A stretch of 64,000 nucleotides of DNA from Sphingobium sp. (GCA_020446425.1 JAGRES010000013.1:186001-250000); one strand, 5' to 3'; counted from the first letter of the stretch, positions 49,215 through 58,125 are shown. Notes: generated by a model from the sequence alone, not told the origin. Translations and numbers: made by a program.

Positions 49215-50630
49215 ATGGTAGACGCAATCAACCCGCACGGCCTTCCCGCAGATGACGGGCGGGAGTTCGGCGAGGCCCGCTGCCCAGCTCCTTCGGTTCA
49301 GGAAATAATCCAGGGCGACGCCATGCCCGCGCCCCCCGTTCTGGCTCATGAGAGCTATGAATATATGGGGTCGGAAGACATCGGCTATGGCCGTTATTAC
49401 GAACAGGCCTTCTTCGACCATGAAATCGAGAATATCTGGTCGAAATGCTGGCAATGGGTATGCCGGGAAGACCATATCCCCGAGCCCGGCGACTATTATG
49501 TCTATGAAGTCGCCGACTTCAGCTACCTCGTCGTCCGGCAAAAGGACGGCAGCGTAAAGGGCTTCGTCAACAGCTGCCTACATCGCGGAACCAAGCTGAA
49601 ACGGGCTGAAGGTTTCGGATCCGGCAATGATCTGCGTTGCCCCTATCATGGCTGGACATGGGAGAATGACGGACGCCTGAAGGCCGTGCCATGCGCCTGG
49701 GATTTCCCGCATGTGGACTCGGCCAAATACGGGTTGCCGCAGGTACGCGTCGGCCATTGGGGCGGCTTCATATTCATCAATCCGTCGGACGATGGCCCCG
49801 AACTGCTCGATTATCTCGCGCCCTTGCCGGAGCATTTTGCCGACTGGGGCATGGAGGACAGGTTCGTCGAACTGCATATGTGCAAGGAGCTGCCCTGCAA
49901 CTGGAAGATGGCGCAGGAAGCGTTTCTCGAATCCTATCATGTGCTGGAAACGCACCCGCAGCTGATGACCGGTGTGGGCGACGCCAATGTGCAATATGAC
50001 ACTTATGGCGACCACATATCGCGCTTTTACGCAGCGCTGGGAGTCAACAGCCCCCACCTTGCCAGCCCGCTCACCGAGCAGGAGCTGATCAACCAAATGC
50101 TCGTCGGCGATCGCTCAGTGCTGGATAATGATGCGCTGAAGGTCGGCGAGGGCGAAAATGCGCGGATCGTGATGGCGCGGTTCCTGCGGAACGTGATGGG
50201 CGAAAAATACAAGACCGACCTGTCCCGCTTCTCCGACAGCGAAATGATCGACACGATAGAATATCATGTCTTTCCCAACATGGTGCTGTTTCCCGGCATA
50301 TCGCTGCCGATGGTCTATCGCTTTCGCCCGATAGGCAGCAACCCAGACCGGACCCTGTTTGAAATCTTGTTCCTGCGCCCCAAGCCCGACAAGGGCCATG
50401 CCCCCGAACCGGCAGAGCCGCATTATGTTTCCGAGCATGAAAGCTATTCCTCGGCGCCCGGCATGGATGCCGCGTTCGGCGCCGTTTACGACCAGGACAC
50501 CGACAATCTGCGCGTACAGCAGCAGGGCGTGAAAACAAGCCGCAAGCACGGCGAGACACTGGCCAATTATCAGGAAGTGCGCATCCGCCACTTCAACCGG
50601 ACAATCGACAAATATCTGGAACAAAAGTGA
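49215..50630 (+). CDS. Rieske non-haem iron oxygenase, alpha subunit
   Basis: A 471-residue alpha subunit. CAGGAGGG precedes ATG 49215; the upstream in-frame codon at 49161 has no such site. Rieske ligands are C121-H123 (SCLHRG) and C142-H145 (CPYHGW). The iron site is AFLESYHVLETHPQ with His242, His247 and bridging Glu239. Paralogue of the protein at 42368. The downstream TonB receptor starts 11 bases after its stop, so uptake and first attack may be co-expressed. First gene of the six-gene run to 56172. Confidence 0.92.
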   Translation: MVDAINPHGLPADDGREFGEARCPAPSVQEIIQGDAMPAPPVLAHESYEYMGSEDIGYGRYYEQAFFDHEIENIWSKCWQWVCREDHIPEPGDYYVYEVADFSYLVVRQKDGSVKGFVNSCLHRGTKLKRAEGFGSGNDLRCPYHGWTWENDGRLKAVPCAWDFPHVDSAKYGLPQVRVGHWGGFIFINPSDDGPELLDYLAPLPEHFADWGMEDRFVELHMCKELPCNWKMAQEAFLESYHVLETHPQLMTGVGDANVQYDTYGDHISRFYAALGVNSPHLASPLTEQELINQMLVGDRSVLDNDALKVGEGENARIVMARFLRNVMGEKYKTDLSRFSDSEMIDTIEYHVFPNMVLFPGISLPMVYRFRPIGSNPDRTLFEILFLRPKPDKGHAPEPAEPHYVSEHESYSSAPGMDAAFGAVYDQDTDNLRVQQQGVKTSRKHGETLANYQEVRIRHFNRTIDKYLEQK

Positions 50631-50641
50631 GGGGAGTTGTC

Positions 50642-52978
50642 ATGTTGAAATTGAAAAGGGACTTGTTGGTACAAGGCGCAGCCATTGCAATCATTGCGAT
50701 GCCGGCCCACGCACAGGCGCAAGATGCGCCGTCAGACGAATATGTCGGCATTACCGACATCGTCGTCACCGCCCAAAAGCGAGAGGAAAATCTGCAGGAT
50801 GTTCCCATCGCGGTTTCCGCTGTTGGGTCTGAAACCCTGGGTTCGATGCAGGTCACAACACTGCAGGCGCTTCAGGGCAGCATTCCCAATACGCAGATCG
50901 AAAATTTCTCCAACACGCCCAATACCGCCGTGTTCACCATCCGCGGCATCGGTGTGATCGAGCCGGACCCTTATGCCGGTAACACCGTGTCGATCGTAGT
51001 CGACGGCGTGCCGCAGTTTTTCAGCATGGGCGCGCTGCTCGACATGTATGACGTGGACCGTGTCGAGGTTCTGCGCGGGCCGCAGGGCACATTGTTCGGA
51101 GCCAACACGACCGGCGGCGTGGTCAACGTCACCACCGCACGGCCAACGGGCAATTTCGGCGGCTACATCAAAGGCAATGTCGGCAACTGGGATCGCTTCG
51201 ACATTACCGGTTCCATCGAGGTGCCGCTGGTCAGTGACACGCTCTCGCTCAAACTGTCGGGCATTCACACGGAGCGCAGCGGCTGGACCACCAATGTGTG
51301 GGACGGCAAGTCCATGGGCGACAAGAATATCAACGCCGTGCGCGGTATGCTGTATTTTACGCCCTCGCCCGATGTCGACATCACATTGCAGGGCGAATAT
51401 GTCGGCGCGCGCAACGGCGCTCCCATTGTCATCAATGGCGGCCTGCCGGGCGAAGGCAATTATGTCCCCGCAGGCACATTCTGGAACGGTGCGGTCCTGC
51501 CGCAATATGAATCGCCCTGTGCTGTCGCTGGCCAGCCCTGCAAGGCCCCCGACAAATATTATTCCGGCAACAATGAAGTGCCCGACCAGTCCGACATGGA
51601 CACATATTTCACCGTGCTGACGATGAACTTCAACAACACCGGTATTGGCGATGTTACGACCATCACCGGCTATAAGAAGTTCACCCTGTTCGAATATACC
51701 GATCAGGACGGCAGCGCGAAAACCAACAATGCCACCCGCCGCCGCACCGAAGGCTGGCAGTTCAGCCAGGAGGTACGCACGGCGGTCGATATCACGGACA
51801 GCATCAACGCTGTGCTGGGCGGCTTCTACATGAAGACGCATTTCGATCATTATCAGATGTATCACCTCGATTTTGCGTCACCGGGCCTTGTGCAGTTCAA
51901 CACGCAAGACCAGGATACGGAGTCCCTCTCGGCGTTTTTGCAGACCTATACCGAGCTCACCGACAGGCTGACTCTGCAGGCGGGCATCCGCTATACGCAT
52001 GACAAGGTCGATGCACGCTCGACACTGGATTATGGCGTGGGCGCACCCGCGCTCACCTCACCGAACTTCGCTGTCATACCCGACATCGTCATTCCCGGCG
52101 TGTTCACGCAGGTCGGGCGCGACTTGCGCGATACGCCGCACGATATCGACACCGGCGGCAAGGAAAGCTGGGACAATGTCGGCTGGAAGATCGGGCTTGA
52201 TTACGAGTTCGGGCCAAGGCAGCGCGTCTACGCCAGCTGGGCGCGCGGCTTCAAGTCCGGCGGATTCACTGGCCGTATCGGGGTGCTGGAGGACGGCAAC
52301 GCCCCCTATGGCCCTGAAAAGGTCGACACATTTGAAGTCGGCCTGAAGGCCGACCTGCTTGACCGCCGTCTGCGCACCAACTTCGCGATGTTCTACACCA
52401 ATTATCGCGACATGCAGGTGGCACAGATCTATTTCGATCCCAATACCAATGTCCAGGGCAACCGCATCCTCAATGCGGCCAAGTCCGAGATCAAGGGCTT
52501 CGAACTGGAAGTGACGGCAGTTCCCGTCGAGCGGCTGACGCTGCGGAGTTCGCTCGGTTATCTCGACACCAAGTACAAGGACTTCCTCTATTTCGATCCG
52601 GTGTCGCTGAACATCTTTGATCTGAAAGGCGAAGCCCTTCAGAACGCACCCAAATGGTCGACCACATTGGGCCTCAACTATGCGTTTGAACTGGCTGGCG
52701 GCTCGGAAATCGTGTTCGACGCGGAATGGAAATATCAGAGCAAGAAATATTACACCGCCATTCTCAACACCCCGCGTTCGACTGTTCAACCGACCTATCT
52801 GGTCGACGGCTCAATCGCCTTCCGGCCAGCCGGAGACCGTTTCGAGTTTGTGCTGTGGGGCAAGAACCTGTTTGACAAGCGGTACATCGCGTCTGTCTAT
52901 GACTCACCAGGCTATATGGGCCTGACCGCCTACGCTCCGCCGCGCCAGTACGGCATTTCCGCGAAGGCAAAATTCTAA
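50642..52978 (+). CDS. TonB-dependent outer membrane receptor
   Basis: A 778-residue receptor. ATG 50642 follows GAGGGGAGTTGTC. The signal peptide is LKLKRDLLVQGAAIAIIAMPAHAQA, and the TonB box region reads DIVVTAQKREENLQDVPIAV. The plug contains IRGIGVIEPDPYAGNTVSIV and VEVLRGPQGTLFGANTTGG, and the barrel ends YGISAKAKF. It lies between a Rieske oxygenase and an SDR in one strand run, which argues for import of the oxygenase substrate rather than a siderophore. Confidence 0.93.
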   Translation: MLKLKRDLLVQGAAIAIIAMPAHAQAQDAPSDEYVGITDIVVTAQKREENLQDVPIAVSAVGSETLGSMQVTTLQALQGSIPNTQIENFSNTPNTAVFTIRGIGVIEPDPYAGNTVSIVVDGVPQFFSMGALLDMYDVDRVEVLRGPQGTLFGANTTGGVVNVTTARPTGNFGGYIKGNVGNWDRFDITGSIEVPLVSDTLSLKLSGIHTERSGWTTNVWDGKSMGDKNINAVRGMLYFTPSPDVDITLQGEYVGARNGAPIVINGGLPGEGNYVPAGTFWNGAVLPQYESPCAVAGQPCKAPDKYYSGNNEVPDQSDMDTYFTVLTMNFNNTGIGDVTTITGYKKFTLFEYTDQDGSAKTNNATRRRTEGWQFSQEVRTAVDITDSINAVLGGFYMKTHFDHYQMYHLDFASPGLVQFNTQDQDTESLSAFLQTYTELTDRLTLQAGIRYTHDKVDARSTLDYGVGAPALTSPNFAVIPDIVIPGVFTQVGRDLRDTPHDIDTGGKESWDNVGWKIGLDYEFGPRQRVYASWARGFKSGGFTGRIGVLEDGNAPYGPEKVDTFEVGLKADLLDRRLRTNFAMFYTNYRDMQVAQIYFDPNTNVQGNRILNAAKSEIKGFELEVTAVPVERLTLRSSLGYLDTKYKDFLYFDPVSLNIFDLKGEALQNAPKWSTTLGLNYAFELAGGSEIVFDAEWKYQSKKYYTAILNTPRSTVQPTYLVDGSIAFRPAGDRFEFVLWGKNLFDKRYIASVYDSPGYMGLTAYAPPRQYGISAKAKF

Positions 52979-52994
52979 TCCCCCCCACCGACTT

Positions 52995-53018
52995 GCTCCG
53001 CGGCCCAGGCCGCGGAGC
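52995..53018 (+). terminator. strong GC hairpin after TonB receptor gene
   Basis: GCTCCGCGGCC (52995-53005) and GGCCGCGGAGC (53008-53018) pair perfectly around a 2-base loop (practically larger), followed by CGCTTTC. It may partly terminate transcription before the SDR gene. Confidence 0.5.
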
Positions 53019-53045
53019 GCTTTCGGACAGATGGAGCTGGCAAGA

Positions 53046-53792
53046 ATGGGAAAATTGGACGGCAGGGTAGCCCTTATCACCGGCGGTGCCTCGGGTCTCG
53101 GCGCCGAGGACGCCCGCACGCTTGCCCGCGAAGGCGCGAAAGTTGTCATTACGGATATTCAGGAAGAGCTCGGCAGCAAGGTCGCCAGTGAAATTCCCGG
53201 CTGTACCTTCCTGAAGCATGATGTCTCGAGCGAGGCAGAGTGGCAGGCCGTCATCGGCAAGACAGTCGAGATGCACGGCACCATAGATATATTGGTCAAC
53301 AATGCCGGGCTTGTCCGCTTCGGCACCATCGAGGACATGAGCTTCGCAGACTATAAGCTGCAGATCGACATCATGCTCGACAGTACCTTTCTGGGCTGCA
53401 AATATGCCATTCCGCATATGTCGAAAAACGGCAACGGTTCCATCGTCAATATGGCCTCCATCGGCGGGATAAAGGGCATCAGCGTCATTCCGGCCTATGC
53501 CGCGGCCAAGGGCGGTATCATCGCGATGACCCGCTCCATTGCCATTCATTGCCGCGAGCAAGGCTACAGGATCCGGGTCAATTCCATCGCGCCGGGCGGC
53601 ATCGTTACACCTATGACCGCGCAAGCGGTGGCCGAGCTGGACGCGGACGATCCGGGCCTCAAGCAGAACGTCGATCATGGCATGGGCCAGCCCAGCGATA
53701 TCGCCAACATGGTCCTCTATCTCGCAAGCGACGACGGCCGCCATATCACCGGCACGAATATCGTGATCGACAATGGGGAAACGATAGCATGA
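53046..53792 (+). CDS. SDR family oxidoreductase
   Basis: A 248-residue classical SDR: TGGASGLG, NNAG, the catalytic Ser in VNMASIGG, YAAAK, NIVIDNGE at the C-terminus. ATG 53046 lies 9 bases after GGAG; ATG 53031 is an alternative. Its final bases overlap the VOC gene start (ATGA), which shows translational coupling. Predicted NAD-dependent alcohol dehydrogenase acting on a hydroxylated intermediate. Confidence 0.87.
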   Translation: MGKLDGRVALITGGASGLGAEDARTLAREGAKVVITDIQEELGSKVASEIPGCTFLKHDVSSEAEWQAVIGKTVEMHGTIDILVNNAGLVRFGTIEDMSFADYKLQIDIMLDSTFLGCKYAIPHMSKNGNGSIVNMASIGGIKGISVIPAYAAAKGGIIAMTRSIAIHCREQGYRIRVNSIAPGGIVTPMTAQAVAELDADDPGLKQNVDHGMGQPSDIANMVLYLASDDGRHITGTNIVIDNGETIA

Positions 53793-54331
53793 GCGCCATC
53801 CCGTCCGAACAGCGCCGGGTGATGCAGGTCTGCTGGGTGGTCGACGACATCGACAAGGCGATGGCCGACTGGACCAGGGTGATGGGCATTGGCCCCTTTT
53901 TCATCTTTCGCGATCTCAAGATCGACAGCGTACGCTATCGCGGTACGCCGACATCCACCCATTTTTCCATCGCCATGGCGCAGGCCGGCGGCGTGCAGAT
54001 CGAGCTCGCGCAGCAGCATTGCGACAATCCCTCGGCCTACCGGGATCTGGTCTCCAAGGGCGAGAACGGGCTGCATCACATCGCCATCTATGTGGCGGAC
54101 TATGATGCGGCTCTCGCCCATTTCACTGATCAGGGTTTGAAGGCGGCTATCGAAGGTACGTTCGGCGAGATGCGCTTCGCTTATGTCGACACGAGCGGCC
54201 CGCTGGGCTGCATGGTGGAAATCATCGAACATGATCCGCTGGAGGATCAGATATTCGCGCGTGTCGCGGAAGGGGCCGAGCATTGGGACGGCGTGACCGA
54301 CCCGGTGCGGCCCGGCTTCCCGGACGCTTGA
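53789..54331 (+). CDS. VOC superfamily (glyoxalase/epimerase-like) protein
   Basis: A 180-residue vicinal-oxygen-chelate protein with two beta-alpha-beta-beta-beta modules: VMQVCWVVDDIDKAMADWTRVMGIGPFFI and GLHHIAIYVADYDAALAHFTDQGL, then GPLGCMVEIIEHDPLEDQIFARV. His in LHHIAI and Glu in MVEIIEH are likely metal ligands. The family includes glyoxalases, methylmalonyl-CoA epimerases and extradiol dioxygenases; the length and motifs fit an epimerase/isomerase better than a dioxygenase. The start overlaps the SDR stop by 4 bases. Confidence 0.82.
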   Translation: MSAIPSEQRRVMQVCWVVDDIDKAMADWTRVMGIGPFFIFRDLKIDSVRYRGTPTSTHFSIAMAQAGGVQIELAQQHCDNPSAYRDLVSKGENGLHHIAIYVADYDAALAHFTDQGLKAAIEGTFGEMRFAYVDTSGPLGCMVEIIEHDPLEDQIFARVAEGAEHWDGVTDPVRPGFPDA

Positions 54332-54346
54332 TCGGAGGACAATAAT

Positions 54347-54793
54347 ATGACGCAAATACCGCTTGAAGAACGCATCGCCCTTCAGGACCTGATGGTCGAT
54401 TACTGCTATGCGGTCGACAAGCTGACGGACGTTGATGAACTGCTGGCGCTGTTCACCGACGACGCCGTGCTCGATTTTTCCGACATCGGCCTTCCGGCAA
54501 TGCCCGGCAAAGACAGCTTCCGGAAATTCTACGATGCCGTGTTCGCGGACATGAGCCACCATACCCACTATATCAGCAATTTCCGCGTTGAGAGCTATGC
54601 CGGAGACACCGCCAACATGCGCGCCTATGTGCAGGGGCTGGGCCGTGCCAAGGACGGAAACGAGGTCCATGTCCATGTCCGCTATCGCATGGAATGCGTG
54701 AAGCAGGGCGGACGTTGGCTGTGCAGCAAATATCAGATATTCGCTGGCATGCCCCTGCCCGGATCGCTGGACGAGATTCACGGCGACCGCTGA
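54347..54793 (+). CDS. SnoaL-like / NTF2-fold protein
   Basis: A 148-residue protein: RIALQDLMVDYCYAVDKLTDVDELLALFTDDAVLDFSDIGLPAMPGKDSFRKF, then THYISNFRVESY and the C-terminal GGRWLCSKYQIFAGMPL. SnoaL_4-like fold. It lies between the VOC gene (15-base gap, GGAGG upstream) and the last Rieske oxygenase. It could be an isomerase/dehydratase or act with the oxygenase as a beta-type subunit. Confidence 0.8.
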   Translation: MTQIPLEERIALQDLMVDYCYAVDKLTDVDELLALFTDDAVLDFSDIGLPAMPGKDSFRKFYDAVFADMSHHTHYISNFRVESYAGDTANMRAYVQGLGRAKDGNEVHVHVRYRMECVKQGGRWLCSKYQIFAGMPLPGSLDEIHGDR

Positions 54794-54828
54794 CCCCTTC
54801 CCCTTCTGCCCCACCCGGAGGACATATC

Positions 54829-56172
54829 ATGGCTACTACAGCCCCCGAGAAACCGAACGCCAGCTATCCCACCCATCCCGATGCGCAGCGGCCCGCCGCG
54901 CGCGGCGATGCGATAACCGGCGACCGTTACTGGTCGAAAGACTTTGCCGACCGCGAATGGGAGCATATGTGGAAGCGCGTCTGGCATGTCGGCGGGCGCA
55001 CCGCACAGCTTGAGGAGCCGGGCGACTTCATCGTCCATAATTTCAAGCATGAATCGGTGATGATGGTGAAACAGGAAGATGGCTCCGTCCGCGCCTTCTT
55101 CAATGTCTGCATGCATCGCGGCAACCAGCTTGTCAGTGTTGCCGAAGGCGGCGTGGTCGATGGCTTTTCCTGCCCCTATCATGGCTGGAAATGGGGCCTC
55201 GACGGCGCGCTCAACTGGGTGCAGGATCCCGAGGATTTCCCGCAGGGCAATCCGTGCGGAAAGCTACGCCTCAAGGAGCTTCCCTGCGAAACATGGGGCG
55301 GTTTCATCTTCTGGAGCTTCGACAAGAACGCCAAGCCGCTGCTGGAATATCTCGACCCCATACCGACGCTGCTTGGCAATCGCGATCTGGAAAATTATGT
55401 CCGGGTGGTGTGGCGCACGCTGCGCGTGAACACCAACTGGAAGTTCGCCTCCGACAATTTCAACGAGGCTTATCATATTCCGGCGGTCCATCCGCAGTTC
55501 ATGCCGATGATCGACGATCATTATTCGACGACCATTTTCGAGATGTACCCCACCGGGCACAACCGGATGATCGAAAAGCTGCAGCCCTCATCGCGTACCT
55601 CCGACAAGGACGATGTCCAGCCGCTCTGGGCCGACGTGCTGCGCACATGGGATCTCGACCCCGATGATTTCCAGGGCCGTGCGCAGGAAGGCCGTATCGC
55701 CCTGCAACAGGCGCGGCGTAAATTGGGGCCGCAGCGTGGCTATGGCTATTTCGACAAGCTTACCGATGATGAGCTGACCGATCAGATGCACCACACCTGT
55801 TTCCCCAACCTGACGCTCACAGCCACAGCGGAAGGGCTGCACATGTTCCGCACAGAGCCGGATGCAGAGGATCCCAACTGGTCGACCTTCGACTATTGGT
55901 ACATGGTCCCGCGCATCGAAGGCGCCACGGAAGTGGCCACCCTCTATGACATGCGCCCCTATCGCGAAACCGAGCATGAAGATGGCAGCTTCGCCGACTA
56001 TGAAGCCGCGATCGACCAGGGCGATTTCCTGACGCAGGACCTATCCCTCGCCGAAACGCAGCAGCGCGGCCTGCGCTCCATGGCGTTCGAGGATTGCTAT
56101 CTCGCCGATCAGGAAACACGCGTGCGCCGTTTCCATGAGGTGCTGAACGACTATCTGGAGGGGCGGCGCTGA
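54829..56172 (+). CDS. Rieske non-haem iron oxygenase, alpha subunit
   Basis: A 447-residue alpha subunit. CGGAGGACATATC precedes ATG 54829; longer in-frame sequence overlaps the SnoaL gene. Rieske ligands are C94-H96 (VCMHRG) and C115-H118 (CPYHGW). The iron site is NFNEAYHIPAVHPQ with His216, His221 and bridging Glu213. It is a close paralogue of the protein at 29943 (shared GDxITGxRY, WxxVWHxGG, VKQEDGSVRAF, NMMI-type MYPxGHNRMI), so these two may hydroxylate related substrates. Confidence 0.92.
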   Translation: MATTAPEKPNASYPTHPDAQRPAARGDAITGDRYWSKDFADREWEHMWKRVWHVGGRTAQLEEPGDFIVHNFKHESVMMVKQEDGSVRAFFNVCMHRGNQLVSVAEGGVVDGFSCPYHGWKWGLDGALNWVQDPEDFPQGNPCGKLRLKELPCETWGGFIFWSFDKNAKPLLEYLDPIPTLLGNRDLENYVRVVWRTLRVNTNWKFASDNFNEAYHIPAVHPQFMPMIDDHYSTTIFEMYPTGHNRMIEKLQPSSRTSDKDDVQPLWADVLRTWDLDPDDFQGRAQEGRIALQQARRKLGPQRGYGYFDKLTDDELTDQMHHTCFPNLTLTATAEGLHMFRTEPDAEDPNWSTFDYWYMVPRIEGATEVATLYDMRPYRETEHEDGSFADYEAAIDQGDFLTQDLSLAETQQRGLRSMAFEDCYLADQETRVRRFHEVLNDYLEGRR

Positions 56173-56242
56173 TCAGGGACGGCGCATAGCCGAAGCTGAT
56201 ATAGTTGCTCCATAATGCCGTATGTGAGCCAGCATTAGAAAC

Positions 56243-57154
56243 CTATGCGGATTGGCCGAGACCTATTTCGGAAAATGTCGACCGCAGGATCGTTATTGTT
56301 CTGAGCGCCGTGGGAGACAAAGTTCGCTTCGCGACCGAAAAAATACCGAAATCCATACTTGGCGGCGACCAGTCTGTAATGGTTAGTTCGACCAGCTCAC
56401 CCGCAGCGATCTCCTGGCTGACAAGAGAGGGCGTACTAACAAACAAGGCATCGCTTTCCAGCGTAAGCGCAATCAAAGCTCTGAAATCGTCACACACGAT
56501 CGACAAATCGCCGAGGTCGGCAACATATTCTTGCAGGCTGCGGGCTGTTCGGCCGCCGACTAAAGGATACTCTTTCAAGTCTGCTGAAGTGATTTTGGAG
56601 CCAGCCAGAGGGTGGCCTTTTCTGGCGACAAGGCTTCCGCGAACTCTTCCCAAACGGCTGGAAGCGGAAACACAGCCGGGAGCCGCGAAGCCTGCCCCTG
56701 TAACGAAAAGGTCTAATCTATCCGCCAATGCTTCGTCATTGAGCACCTCAGCGGAGGAAATCATGATCCCCATATGGACCTGTGGTTGCTCTGTCAGGTG
56801 GCGGACAAAAAGGTCAGGCAAGATCAGGGCTGCAACCAATGGTCCCAACCCTAGCCTGATTTCTCCCGCCTTCCCCCCTGCGAGTTCGGAAGTAAATTGC
56901 TCTAACGCGCGTGCATCGCTCAGTAATTTTCTGGCCTGGTTCATATAAGCCAGACCCGCTGCCGTAAGCCGCGTCCCGCTTCGATCCCTGTCGAACAACC
57001 TCAAACCTATAGATGTCTCAAGAGCCTGTATGCTGCGCGTCAGGGCAGACTGCGTGATGTGGAGGCGCTCGGCAGCCTCTGCGAAATTACCGATTTCACC
57101 CAGCACCGCTGCATGCTGGATCTTGTGCAGATCTATATTCTTAATTCTCATCAA
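56243..57154 (-). CDS. LysR family transcriptional regulator
   Basis: A 303-residue regulator. The N-terminal winged HTH is HAAVLGEIGNFAEAAERLHITQSALTRSIQALETSIGLRLFDR (residues ~13-55), followed by the periplasmic-binding-protein-like effector domain. It is divergent from the sterol-desaturase-like gene at 57238, which it probably controls. A TGCAT-N12-ATGCA dyad in the shared intergenic region fits a LysR site. Confidence 0.9.
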   Translation of the reverse strand: MMRIKNIDLHKIQHAAVLGEIGNFAEAAERLHITQSALTRSIQALETSIGLRLFDRDRSGTRLTAAGLAYMNQARKLLSDARALEQFTSELAGGKAGEIRLGLGPLVAALILPDLFVRHLTEQPQVHMGIMISSAEVLNDEALADRLDLFVTGAGFAAPGCVSASSRLGRVRGSLVARKGHPLAGSKITSADLKEYPLVGGRTARSLQEYVADLGDLSIVCDDFRALIALTLESDALFVSTPSLVSQEIAAGELVELTITDWSPPSMDFGIFSVAKRTLSPTALRTITILRSTFSEIGLGQSA

Positions 57155-57168
57155 AATAACCTTTAATA

Positions 57169-57190
57169 TGCATTTTTATCATTATATGCA
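57169..57190. promoter_or_regulatory. LysR-type dyad
   Basis: TGCAT (57169-57173) and ATGCA (57186-57190) with a 12-base AT-rich spacer lie between the LysR gene and the divergent hydroxylase gene. This fits the T-N11-A family of LysR boxes. Confidence 0.4.
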
Positions 57191-57237
57191 GACTGGTACT
57201 TTGCCGCCATGAAAATGTTCAAGGGTGGAGAGATTAG

Positions 57238-58050
57238 ATGGATCGCACGCAAATCGGCATAGTTCTCGGGGCGTTTCTCGCCCTTTTGATAGTTGAAATC
57301 ATTGCCGGTCGGCATAAAGGCATATATAAAAAGAACGACTATATTGTGAATGGACTATGCAGCACAATAGTAGCGGCAACCACTCAACCTTTCGCAAGCA
57401 TTGTTATATCAATTATATTGGCTTTTGTGATACCGGGATATGTTGGATTATTGTCCGACATATCTTTCTGGATAGCCTTTCCAGCACTAATTCTTTGCGC
57501 CGATTTTGTCTTTTACTGGTTCCACAGGCTATCCCACCAATCGGTAAAACCAGGGCCATTTCAATGGTTGTGGAAACTGCACCGCACTCACCATTCAGGG
57601 TCCTATGTGAACGTTATCCTCTTATACAGGACTCACCCAATATGGCCCTTTGTGACACCTATGAGCTGGATTTTCGGCTTGGGCATATATTTGGGACAAG
57701 CACCAGCGGTCGCATCGGCACTATTTCTTTACAGCCTCTGGAATCTCGTAACGCACAGCAACTTCCGGTGGGATGACAAAATTCGCCAGCACCGGGCGCT
57801 GGGTCCGATATTTTATGCGCTCGAGCATGTTCTGGTAAGTCCCGGCATTCATCACACTCATCATGGATATGGACGTGATGGCGCGCCATATCGCAATTTC
57901 GGGCTATTGCTGTCGGTTTACGATTGGGTGTTCGGCACACTGCATATCCCCCGGGGCAGGCCCCATCGCTATGGATTGCCCGGAAGCAACGCGCATTGGA
58001 CCGAGGAGGTGTTTTATCCGCTCTTCAGGAACACCAGCAGTGATGCGTGA
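57238..58050 (+). CDS. sterol desaturase / fatty acid hydroxylase superfamily membrane protein
   Basis: A 270-residue integral membrane di-iron enzyme. Hydrophobic segments are at ~7-23, ~50-70, ~76-95 and ~138-170. The histidine clusters are H96-H100 (WFHRLSHQ), H115/H118/H119 (LHRTHHS), H173, and H205/H206/H208/H209 (GIHHTHHG). It uses O2 to hydroxylate or desaturate a lipid or sterol-type molecule. GGAGAG precedes the ATG. The 5' half is visibly richer in A/T (runs such as AAAAAGAACGACTATATTGTG-like codons) than the neighbours, a hint of different ancestry. Single-gene unit under the divergent LysR gene. Confidence 0.88.
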   Translation: MDRTQIGIVLGAFLALLIVEIIAGRHKGIYKKNDYIVNGLCSTIVAATTQPFASIVISIILAFVIPGYVGLLSDISFWIAFPALILCADFVFYWFHRLSHQSVKPGPFQWLWKLHRTHHSGSYVNVILLYRTHPIWPFVTPMSWIFGLGIYLGQAPAVASALFLYSLWNLVTHSNFRWDDKIRQHRALGPIFYALEHVLVSPGIHHTHHGYGRDGAPYRNFGLLLSVYDWVFGTLHIPRGRPHRYGLPGSNAHWTEEVFYPLFRNTSSDA

Positions 58051-58070
58051 ACTGAACTGAACTGGACTGG
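58048..58070. repeat. short pentanucleotide repeat at the 3' end of the hydroxylase gene
   Basis: TGAAC is repeated three times, followed by a TGGAC TGG variant, starting in the stop codon. It is a small microsatellite; no function is evident. Confidence 0.5.
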
Positions 58071-58125
58071 TAAAGGGAGCGGCTGCCCTCGCTCTTGAAC
58101 CGGTATCGCGCAAATCCTGCGCCGT

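Noticed and set aside
50732..51865. A 377-codon minus-strand frame within the TonB receptor gene
   Set aside because: It is a shadow of the receptor reading frame with a low-complexity His/Asp/Ala-rich translation and no family match.
53717..54814. A 365-codon minus-strand frame opposite the VOC and SnoaL genes
   Set aside because: Antisense to coupled, conserved genes; no ribosome site and no recognisable fold.
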